In this document: piece by piece, positions 57,665-64,000 of the stretch | Numbering within the stretch: the stretch's first letter is position 1 | Layout of the letters: the number at the start of each line of letters is the position of its first letter | Assembly: GCA_030834905.1 (NCBI GenBank) | Contig: JAUQWZ010000021.1 | Location: forward strand, 124,001-188,000 | Length of the DNA: 64,000 nucleotides | Source: Aggregatilineales bacterium | GTDB taxonomy: Bacteria > Chloroflexota > Anaerolineae > Aggregatilineales > Phototrophicaceae | Direction: 5' to 3' | Notes under the pieces: generated by a model | Databases searched by the model: none | Told to the model about the DNA's origin: nothing | The model's input: only the letters and a program-made list of their open reading frames with translations | Translations under genes and position numbers: made by a program

Positions 57665-59104
57665 TTAGTCTTCCCACCCTTCAAGCCGCTGCTTCAGCGC
57701 CAGCATAAAGCCGTCGCCGATTGCGCCGTCGGCGATGCGGTGATCGAAGGTCAGCGAGGCGTAGACACATGGGCGAATGGCGATCATATCATGACCGTTC
57801 GCGTCGGTGATAACCTTGACCCGCTTCTCCATGACGCCGACGCCGAGGATGCCCGCCTGCGGCTGATTGATGATCGGCGTGGCGAACAGGCTGCCGCTGA
57901 CGCCGTGATTGGTGATGCTGAAAGTGCCGCCCTGGACTTCATCCGGCTGCAACCGCTTGCTTCGCGCCCGGCTCGCCAGATCGTTGATGGCGCGGGCAGT
58001 GCCGAGCAGATTGAGATCCTGGGCGTTCTTGATGACCGGCACGATTAAGCCCTGCTCCAGCGCGACAGCGATGCCGATGTTCATGGCGCGGTGCAGGTAA
58101 ATGCCCTCGTCCGTCCACTGGCTGTTGAGGATCGGAATGGCGCGCAGCCCTTCGACGGCGGCGGCGACGAAATATGCCGTCAGCGTGAGGTTGACACCCT
58201 GTCTGGCGAAGGCTTCCTTGCGCGCCTCGCGGTGTGCCAGCACCACCGACAGGTCGATCTCAAAGACCGTCGTCACATGCGGCGAGGTGTGCTTGCTGCG
58301 CACCATGTGCTCGGCGATGTTCCTGCGCATGGCGTTGAGTCTGACCAGTTCGCCGTCTGCCGCCGCTGGCACCGGCTCGATGGCGTGCAGGCGCGACGGG
58401 GCGGCGGTTTTTTGTTCGGGTTCGGACACGACAGATCGTGGCTCTGGGGCGGGTGTTTCTTCGGCGGGTTCATCGCCATATTCAACGGTTGGCTTGAATA
58501 GATTGCCCTCGCCCGGCTGTTCCCAGGGAGGCAGCTCTTCCGCCTCGGCGGTCTGGGCGGCTGCCGGGACGCTTTGCCGCTGCGCCAGATAGGCTTCGAC
58601 ATCCTTCTTGGTGACGCGCCCGCCGCGCCCGGTTCCCGACACCTGTGACAGATCGATCTGATACTCGCTGACCATTCGCGCGACCACCGGCGTCATGTGT
58701 CCGGCGACGCCGTTCTGCTCGTCGGGGGCTTTGCCGTGACCGGAACCGCCCACTGGCGGCGCGTTGAAGGCGTCGTTGATCTGCTGGGTTTCGGGGCGGT
58801 CGCGGGTAGGGGCGGAAGCAGACGTATGTTTTGATTGTAGGGGCGTATTTTCTGCCACCTTCTCGTCCGCCTGCCCGATGACTGCCAGCAGCGTTCCGCG
58901 CTCGACGGTTTGCCCTTCCGGCACGTGGATTTTGAGCAGGACGCCGCTGGCGGGCGCGGGGATCTCGGTATCGACCTTGTCGGTGCTGATTTCGAGCAGC
59001 GGCTCAAACTCGTCAATCGGCTGACCTTCCTGCTTGAGCCAGCGGCTGACCGTTCCTTCGACCACGCTTTCGCCCAACTGGGGCATGATGACGTTTGTGG
59101 GCAT
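57665..59104 (-). CDS. Dihydrolipoyl acyltransferase (E2) of a 2-oxoacid dehydrogenase complex
   Basis: 479 residues. The single lipoyl domain (about 2-76) has the lipoylated lysine Lys43 in EISTDKVDTEI. A flexible linker leads to a peripheral-subunit-binding domain (about 133-170; TPVVARMVSEYQIDLSQVSGTGRGGRVTKKDVEAYL). A further linker precedes the catalytic domain (about 250-479) ending in the CoA-acyltransferase signature LTFDHRIADGAIGDGF (His455, Asp459). It is the core of a pyruvate or branched-chain complex; with the E1 genes next door, the branched-chain type is favoured. Last in the E1alpha-E1beta-E2 operon, separated from E1beta by a hairpin repeat. E3 (lpd) is not in the window. Confidence 0.95.
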   Translation of the reverse strand: MPTNVIMPQLGESVVEGTVSRWLKQEGQPIDEFEPLLEISTDKVDTEIPAPASGVLLKIHVPEGQTVERGTLLAVIGQADEKVAENTPLQSKHTSASAPTRDRPETQQINDAFNAPPVGGSGHGKAPDEQNGVAGHMTPVVARMVSEYQIDLSQVSGTGRGGRVTKKDVEAYLAQRQSVPAAAQTAEAEELPPWEQPGEGNLFKPTVEYGDEPAEETPAPEPRSVVSEPEQKTAAPSRLHAIEPVPAAADGELVRLNAMRRNIAEHMVRSKHTSPHVTTVFEIDLSVVLAHREARKEAFARQGVNLTLTAYFVAAAVEGLRAIPILNSQWTDEGIYLHRAMNIGIAVALEQGLIVPVIKNAQDLNLLGTARAINDLASRARSKRLQPDEVQGGTFSITNHGVSGSLFATPIINQPQAGILGVGVMEKRVKVITDANGHDMIAIRPCVYASLTFDHRIADGAIGDGFMLALKQRLEGWED

Positions 59105-59119
59105 GACAACTCCTCAGGT

Positions 59120-59183
59120 TCAAAGTTGAAAGCCGAAAGTAAAAAGTAGTTCTACTTTCGACTTTGTACTTTTCACTTTCTGC
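59120..59183. repeat. Hairpin repeat copy 5, between E1beta and E2
   Basis: CAAAGTTGAAAGCCGAAAGT and its partner ACTTTCGACTTTGTACTTTT form an imperfect hairpin. The right end touches the E1beta stop codon at 59184, as the other intergenic copies do with their upstream gene. Confidence 0.8.
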
Positions 59184-60170
59184 TTAGTATCCCGCGAGTT
59201 CCCGTATCGCCTCAGCAATCGTGTCGGGATTGGGCATAAAAAATTCCTGCATGTGGTGGCTGAAGGGTACAGCGGGCACGTCCAAACCGGTCAGGCGGCG
59301 AACGGGTCCGTCGAGGTACTCGAAGCCTTCATCCGCCAGCACTGCCGCGACTTCCGCGCCGTAGCCCATCGTCCGATTATCCTCATAGACGATCAGCGCC
59401 TTGCCGGTCTTTTTGACCGAGTCGAGGATCGCTGTTTTGTCCAGCGGCAGCAGCGTCCGCAGATCGACCACTTCGGCGTCGATGCCGTCGGTTCGGGCGA
59501 CCTTCTCGGCAGCCTGCGTCGTGTAGTGCGCCATCATGCCGTAGGCGAACACCGAGAGATCGCGTCCCTCGCGGGCGATACGCGCCGGACCAATCGGCAC
59601 CGTATAATCGTCCTCGGAAAGCTCGCCCTTAATGGCGCGGTAGCCTTTCTTCGGCTCGAAGAACAGCACCGGGTTGGGATCGCGCACCGCGCTCTTGAGC
59701 AGCCCTTTGGCGTCGTGCGGCGTGGAAGGGATGACGATCTTTAAGCCGGGAACATGGGCGAAGAAGGCTTCGACGCTCTGGCTGTGATACAGCCCACCGG
59801 AGATGCCGCCGCCGTAAGGCGAACGTATGACCAGCGGCACCCGCCACTCGCCATTGCTGCGGTAGTAGAACTTCGCCGCCTCATTGACAATCTGGTTGAA
59901 GGCGGGATGGATAAAATCGGCGAACTGAATTTCGCAGATCGGGCGCAGGTCTGCCAGCGCCGCGCCGATGCCGATGGCGATAATTGAAAGCTCCGCCAGC
60001 GGTGAATCGACTACGCGCTCGGCACCATACTTATCAAACAAGCCCTGCGAGGCGCGAAAGACGCCGCCGCGCCGCCCGACATCTTCGCCGGTCAGGAACA
60101 CGCGCGGATCGCGCCCCATTTCCTCGTCCATTGCCATGCGGATGGCGTCAATCAGTGTTGCCTGGGTCAT
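59184..60170 (-). CDS. 2-oxoacid dehydrogenase E1 component, beta subunit
   Basis: 328 residues of the transketolase-type E1beta. FLTGEDVGRRGGVFRASQGLFDKYG (about 22-46) and DSPLAELSIIAIGIGAALADLRPICEIQFADFI are typical, with the TPP-facing Glu. A C-terminal transketolase-like domain follows (about 200-328; GPARIAREGRDLSVFAYGMM, VVDLRTLLPLDKTAIL). It pairs with E1alpha in an alpha2beta2 enzyme that decarboxylates the 2-oxoacid. It overlaps E1alpha by 4 bp (ATGA), ensuring matched translation. Confidence 0.95.
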   Translation of the reverse strand: MTQATLIDAIRMAMDEEMGRDPRVFLTGEDVGRRGGVFRASQGLFDKYGAERVVDSPLAELSIIAIGIGAALADLRPICEIQFADFIHPAFNQIVNEAAKFYYRSNGEWRVPLVIRSPYGGGISGGLYHSQSVEAFFAHVPGLKIVIPSTPHDAKGLLKSAVRDPNPVLFFEPKKGYRAIKGELSEDDYTVPIGPARIAREGRDLSVFAYGMMAHYTTQAAEKVARTDGIDAEVVDLRTLLPLDKTAILDSVKKTGKALIVYEDNRTMGYGAEVAAVLADEGFEYLDGPVRRLTGLDVPAVPFSHHMQEFFMPNPDTIAEAIRELAGY

Positions 60171-61213
60171 GGCTGTTCCTCCAGCGGGGCATAGACGCTG
60201 CCAAACACCTCTTCGGCATCTGGCAGGGGCGCGGCTTCGGCATCCGCCTGCGCCTTATCGACTTCGGCGCGCGCCCGGCTTTCGTAATCGTGCAGCAGGC
60301 TGTCGTTGAGGATGCCGTCTTCGAGCAGGCTGTTCTGGAAGCGCATGATCGGGTCTTTTTTCTTCCATTCCGCCACTTCTTCGCGGCTGCGATAGCTGCG
60401 GTCGTCGTCGTCCGACGAGTGCGGCACCGGTCGGTAGGTTTTCGCCTCGACCAGCGTCGCGCCGCCGCCGCTGTACGCCCGCTGGACGGCTTGAACCATG
60501 ACATCGTAGACTGCCAGCACGTCATTGCCATCGACCACGACGCCCGCCACGCCGTAAGCGGTCGCGCGGTCAGCGACGTTGGCGACCGCCATCTGCGATT
60601 CCAGCGGCACCGAAATCGCATAGATGTTGTTCTGCACCAGGCAGATGAACGGCAGCTTATGGACGCCCGCCCAGTTCATGCCCTCGTGCCACTCGCCCTG
60701 GCTGGTGCTGCCTTCGCCCAGGCAGGCGAGCGCCAGGCGCGGCTGGCTGGTGTCATTGGGATCGACCAGCCCGCACTTCTGGCGATATTGAATGGCGAAT
60801 GCCAGCCCCGCCGCCTGCGGCACCTGCGTCGCCACCGGCGACGAGCCGCTGATGATGTGTTTGTCTTTGCTGGAGAAATGGCTCGGCATCTGCCGACCGC
60901 CGCTGCTGTATTCGTCCTTGCGACCAAACAGGCTCATCATGAAGTCGGTCGGCGTGATGCCCACCGCCAGCGACAGCGCCAGATCGCGATAGTAGGGGTG
61001 AATGTAATCGACGCCGCGATTGAGGGCAAAGGCGGTCCCAACCTGGGCGGCTTCGTGTCCCATGCCGCTGATGTGGAAGTGAATTTTGCCCTGCCGGTGC
61101 AGCGCCCACGCGCGTTCGTCCAGACGGCGGCTGAGCAGCATCCCCCAGAACATTTCCAGTAAGGTGGATTCATTCAGCCGCGCCGACGCCCGCTCAACAA
61201 TGTGGTTGGTCAT
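60167..61213 (-). CDS. 2-oxoacid dehydrogenase E1 component, alpha subunit (branched-chain-like)
   Basis: 348 residues. The TPP-binding motif is CLGEGSTSQGEWHEGMNWAGVHKLPFICLVQNN (about 176-208; GEG...NN form). SGSSPVATQVPQAAGLAFA precedes it. TYRPVPHSSDDDDRSYR is the regulatory loop that in branched-chain E1alpha carries the HSxSDD signature; it favours branched-chain 2-oxoacids over pyruvate. The catalytic His and Ser positions are present. First gene of the operon, with an extended -10 promoter ~60 bp upstream. Confidence 0.94.
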   Translation of the reverse strand: MTNHIVERASARLNESTLLEMFWGMLLSRRLDERAWALHRQGKIHFHISGMGHEAAQVGTAFALNRGVDYIHPYYRDLALSLAVGITPTDFMMSLFGRKDEYSSGGRQMPSHFSSKDKHIISGSSPVATQVPQAAGLAFAIQYRQKCGLVDPNDTSQPRLALACLGEGSTSQGEWHEGMNWAGVHKLPFICLVQNNIYAISVPLESQMAVANVADRATAYGVAGVVVDGNDVLAVYDVMVQAVQRAYSGGGATLVEAKTYRPVPHSSDDDDRSYRSREEVAEWKKKDPIMRFQNSLLEDGILNDSLLHDYESRARAEVDKAQADAEAAPLPDAEEVFGSVYAPLEEQP

Positions 61214-61273
61214 GCGTTGTCCTTCATCTTCAACAACGGTGGGGAAATATTCAAAGAAATAAGCTTAAAAGGC

Positions 61274-61282
61274 ATTATAGCA
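61274..61282 (-). promoter_or_regulatory. Extended -10 promoter of the 2-oxoacid dehydrogenase operon
   Basis: On the minus strand TGCTATAAT about 60 bp upstream of the E1alpha ATG; -35 not evident. Confidence 0.6.
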
Positions 61283-61376
61283 TCCCGCCCAATAGAAACC
61301 GCCATCAATATGGTTAAACTACACAAACCGTAACACAAGATACAACCGCCGCTGCGACCTATCGTCTGGACGCCGT

Positions 61377-62369
61377 TCAGGGCGCTTCAAGCAGGAACGC
61401 GCCTTCGGGAAGTGGTATCCACAACGGCACGAATTCCATCAGATCGGGCGACTGCGTGACGTTGGTGTGGGTATCCTGTTCGATGTCGTAGAGATAGATG
61501 TCGCTGTCTGCCTGATAGGCGAGATAAGTGCCCGACGGCGACCAGGCGAGGCTGTTCCCGTGAAGCGTGATCGGTGCGCGCCGGAAGTTGGTGCCATCGG
61601 CGTAGAGCAGGCAGAAGTCGTTGGCGCTGCACAGGAAGGCAAGCTGCTGGCTGTCCGGCGACCACGCCATACCCCACCAGTGTTCGGGCAGCAGCGCCTG
61701 GCTATCAGTCTGAACGTTAGGACGTTCGCCTGAATCGTCAGTGATAGCTAATTCGTGCGCCTCGCAGGTCTGCGCCGGGTCGCTGATGCAGCCGGTTGAG
61801 AGCAGCACGATGTTGGTTTCCCAGTCCTCACTATCGACGCGGTGTGAGAGCGCATAGCTGATCCACTGTCCATCGGGCGACCACCGCAGCGGCAGGATCA
61901 GCGACTCGTCTTCCGGGCTGCTGGTAAGCTGGGCGATCCGCCGCAGGCTGCCAGCGAGATCGGTAGCGACCAGCCAATCGACTGCCTCATCCGGATTGGT
62001 TTCGACCGCCACCAACTGCGCTCCATCTGGTGACCACATCGGGCTGTGATAGAACGAGGTTTCGGTTTCCGCCAGTGCTGGCAGCGGCGTGGTATCAGCC
62101 GCAGTCAGGGTATAGATCGTGCCAAAACCGTAAGCGACCGACTGGTTGGCTGCTGACCAGACAAACTCGCCAACGCCCTGTTCGCGCAGCGCCGCCATTA
62201 ATGGGACGACGTCGGCTTCAGCCGCGCATCCGGTTCGCGCCATCCACTGATCGCCTTCGCCGCTGGGGGAAGAACTGACGTAGTAAGCCAGGGCTTCTTC
62301 GCAGGACTGCGCCTGAGCAGCCCTCACGAAACTTCCGGCGAGGAACAGTAAGAGCAGTAACCGTTTCAT
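61377..62369 (-). CDS. Secreted WD40-like (PD40) beta-propeller protein
   Basis: 330 residues from MKRLLLLLFLAGSFVRAAQAQS, a clear signal peptide (cleavage after AQA likely). Propeller blades with SPDG turns follow (PMWSPDGAQLVAVE, LRWSPDGQWISYAL, MAWSPDSQQLAFLC, LAWSPSGTYLAYQ). Several Cys are spaced as disulfide pairs (SCEEAL, TGCAAE, GCISDPAQTCEA, LCSANDFCL). The start is supported by a GGGAGC site. It is the third PD40 protein in the window besides the 20316 and 47266 genes. No enzymatic motif; probably a surface binding protein. Confidence 0.88.
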   Translation of the reverse strand: MKRLLLLLFLAGSFVRAAQAQSCEEALAYYVSSSPSGEGDQWMARTGCAAEADVVPLMAALREQGVGEFVWSAANQSVAYGFGTIYTLTAADTTPLPALAETETSFYHSPMWSPDGAQLVAVETNPDEAVDWLVATDLAGSLRRIAQLTSSPEDESLILPLRWSPDGQWISYALSHRVDSEDWETNIVLLSTGCISDPAQTCEAHELAITDDSGERPNVQTDSQALLPEHWWGMAWSPDSQQLAFLCSANDFCLLYADGTNFRRAPITLHGNSLAWSPSGTYLAYQADSDIYLYDIEQDTHTNVTQSPDLMEFVPLWIPLPEGAFLLEAP

Positions 62370-62594
62370 CTGTTTAGCTCCCGGCATCTATTTGCCTGAT
62401 ATGGTTATACACGCAATTGCCCGAATGTGCGTATCCGGCATTGTTTGCAGGGGAGAGAATAAGAGGGGTGAGGTTTTGACGAGAAGATTCAACCACTAGC
62501 AATCAACAAGCTTCTTTGGCTGCGCCGTGTCTTTGCATCTTTATTTGATCTCGGTCTATGATCAGTCTGGTTCTGATGCAGCGGTGAGGACAAC

Positions 62595-63515
62595 ATGAAC
62601 ATCCGTCAGGCAGTTTTGGACGACACAGCGGCAATCAGCGAACGCTTTCGGGCGGAAATTGGCACATGGCAGCGTCTGGTCGAACAGGGGCGGGTGGAGG
62701 ATGTCGCTTACGAGGCGCTGACGGTGTACGAGCGCTGGCTGCATGGCGGCGCGTGGATGAGCATCGAAACCAGCGCCATCTTCCTCAATCACCTGCTGCT
62801 GGGGGCTGGCTTGCCGTTCGTGGCGGAGAAGGACGGGCGCGTGGTCGGCTACGCCGAGGTCTACCACAACGTTGAAAGCGCGCCCTTTGGAACCCACCTG
62901 CATATCGCTCACCTGCTGTCAGACGACGAAGCGACGGCGGATGCCCTGCTGGAAGTGGTGCGGGAAACCGCCCGCGTCCGTAAGTGCAGGCAGGTCACTT
63001 TCGGCTATGCCGCTGTCGAGACAGCCAAACGCCATTATGAGGTGGAGTCGCTGGTGACATTGCGCCGCTACAGCCTGCCAGCGCGCACCGGGCAGGTCTT
63101 TTACCGCGCGGTGGATCATGCGAACGCCGACCCTGCCCAGATCGAGGGCTGGACGATGCCGGTGGGGCGGCTGACGAGCGCTCGCCACCAGTGGGAACTG
63201 CTGATGCCGCGCATCTGGGATACGCTGCCGCAGATTCGCGCGCGCAGAACCCACCGGCTGCACCTTGCCGCTGGCGGGCAGGATGGCTACATCTTCTGCC
63301 AGCAGCAGTTGTACGACCCGCGCAGCGCCGATCTGCATATCTGGACGCTGAAGGGACTGGCTGCCGCGACAGTGACGGCGCTGCGCGATTGGGCGCACCG
63401 CGAAGGCTACCGCACGCTCTGGCTGACGGTGGCGGACAATGCGGTTCCGGCGCTGGGCGCGGACGCCGAAGCCGACGCCTTCCTGGTCGAAACCTACGCG
63501 ATTCCGGCGCGCTAG
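62595..63515 (+). CDS. GNAT-family N-acetyltransferase (two GNAT-like halves)
   Basis: 306 residues. The first half (about 1-155) is a GNAT: MNIRQAVLDDTAAISERFRAE, GLPFVAEKDGRVVGYAEVYHN, then LHIAHLLSDDEATADALLEVVRETARVRKCRQVTFGY. The second half (about 160-306) also has GNAT-like strands (GYIFCQQQLYDPRSADLHIWTLKG, TALRDWAHREGYRTLWLTVAD) but lacks a clear Q/RxxGxG/A loop. So it looks like a fused or duplicated acetyltransferase with one degenerate half. GAGGAC lies 5 bp before the ATG. Substrate unknown. Confidence 0.8.
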   Translation: MNIRQAVLDDTAAISERFRAEIGTWQRLVEQGRVEDVAYEALTVYERWLHGGAWMSIETSAIFLNHLLLGAGLPFVAEKDGRVVGYAEVYHNVESAPFGTHLHIAHLLSDDEATADALLEVVRETARVRKCRQVTFGYAAVETAKRHYEVESLVTLRRYSLPARTGQVFYRAVDHANADPAQIEGWTMPVGRLTSARHQWELLMPRIWDTLPQIRARRTHRLHLAAGGQDGYIFCQQQLYDPRSADLHIWTLKGLAAATVTALRDWAHREGYRTLWLTVADNAVPALGADAEADAFLVETYAIPAR

Positions 63516-63608
63516 CCGGCGACCATCCAAACCGTACCCTAACCGCGAGACGACCCGACTGCATGTTATACTATAGGATAACCACCCGCGCAGTCAGGAC
63601 TGTTTTGT

Positions 63609-64000
63609 ATGCCTGTTTATCAACCCAACCGTGTGGAATACACCATCACTCACGGACACGTTGGCATCGTGCGTGAGGATGGCGGGATACTGCCCGCCTA
63701 CTGGTCACATCCCGATATCGGCGGCACCTTTCCGGCGGTTGCCCTGCTGCACGACTGGTGGGGCATCACCGATGTGGAACGGCGGCTGGCAAACCTGTTC
63801 GCCCAGATGGGCTACTACGTCATCATGCCTGACCTGTTCACCGGGCAGACGGCGCGAACGCCGCAGGAAGCGATTGGGTTAGTGGAAGCGCTGGGCGAGC
63901 AGGGTTTTTCCTGCGTCAATATCTCGCTGCAAACGCTCGAACAGCACGTGCGCGTCAACGGCAACGTGGCGGCGGTTGGGTTGGGCATGGGCGGCAGTCT
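63609..64000 (+). CDS. Dienelactone-hydrolase-like alpha/beta hydrolase (3' partial)
   Basis: 130 residues are visible before the window ends. An N-terminal strand region (HGHVGIVREDGGILPAYWSHP) leads to the DLH core ALLHDWWGITDVERRLANLFAQMGYYVIMPDLFTG, and then EALGEQG...VAAVGLGMGGS. In dienelactone hydrolases the last motif is GFCxGG with a Cys (or Ser) nucleophile. Here the nucleophile position is Gly, so hydrolase activity is doubtful unless the missing C-terminus changes the picture. The ATG at 63609 lacks an obvious ribosome site. Confidence 0.85.
   Translation, partial: MPVYQPNRVEYTITHGHVGIVREDGGILPAYWSHPDIGGTFPAVALLHDWWGITDVERRLANLFAQMGYYVIMPDLFTGQTARTPQEAIGLVEALGEQGFSCVNISLQTLEQHVRVNGNVAAVGLGMGGS

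Noticed and set aside
59984..61162. 392-residue + strand open frame
   Set aside because: Antisense to E1alpha/E1beta, which have unmistakable motifs on the minus strand.

Overview
The window is a continuous stretch of a GC-rich (roughly 60% by eye) bacterial chromosome. It most resembles a member of the Chloroflexota, perhaps Anaerolineae-like. This is an inference from style, not from a marker-gene search. The signs are Thr/Pro-rich 'TPT' linkers between a membrane segment and an SH3-like domain, several secreted WD40-like (PD40) propellers, PadR-HAAS pairs, a Cys-free L33, and very long Pro/Ala/Gly-rich disordered regions. There are about 50 genes and four tRNA genes, packed mostly in short operons. 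No rRNA, CRISPR array, transposase or integrase was seen.

Layout. 0-3 kb: a 5'-truncated TPR/TM/SH3-like protein and a MoxR ATPase. 3-11.5 kb: housekeeping genes (frr-uppS, cysS-rlmB, a PIN-TRAM protein, asnS) around a polytopic membrane protein. 11.7-18.7 kb: FHA protein, aldo/keto reductase, and a 1705-residue FtsK. 18.9-21.4 kb: an AT-rich island of three secreted or membrane-anchored proteins. 21.4-24.8 kb: a translation operon read leftwards from a near-consensus promoter: tRNA-Thr(TGT), tRNA-Tyr, tRNA-Thr(GGT), rpmG, tRNA-Trp, secE, nusG, rplK, rplA. 25-31 kb: HdeD-like protein, double-hotdog thioesterase, then a leftward operon of two GAF-PAS-cyclase proteins and a GNAT. 31-37 kb: PadR-HAAS and a rightward run (DUF6326-like, MDR reductase, beta-carbonic anhydrase, FtsX-type permease). 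37-42 kb: receiver-PAS-GAF-PAS histidine kinase, aminotransferase and small unknowns. 42-47 kb: lipoprotein plus two FtsH-like AAA proteins. 47-57 kb: PD40 protein, VOC protein, Hsp70 with an extra propeller-like C-terminus, a 1050-residue partner-like protein, DUF423, and a protein with a contractile-injection-cargo-like motif. 57-64 kb: 2-oxoacid dehydrogenase E1alpha-E1beta-E2, PD40 protein, GNAT, and the start of a dienelactone-hydrolase-like gene.

The most interesting points are two paralogous pairs whose members have lost complementary or catalytic residues. (1) The two adjacent, overlapping class III cyclase genes (27382-30907) look like an obligate heterodimer. One keeps both metal-binding aspartates but lacks the transition-state Asn/Arg. 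The other lacks both aspartates but keeps Lys, Thr, Asn and Arg. This is the C1/C2 division of labour of animal adenylyl cyclases. (2) Of the two tandem FtsH-like proteins, one has an intact HEAGH zinc-protease motif and the other has YQAGR, while both AAA modules look intact. A third candidate is the Hsp70 (49697-52006) fused to what looks like a GyrA-type beta-pinwheel.

Two families of short dispersed hairpins also run through the window. One is a TAGGGACACGAC-type palindrome (3 copies), one copy of which makes a textbook terminator. The other is a set of purine-rich/pyrimidine-rich hairpins (5 copies). Four of these sit immediately after stop codons, and the fifth lies in frame inside a membrane-protein gene.
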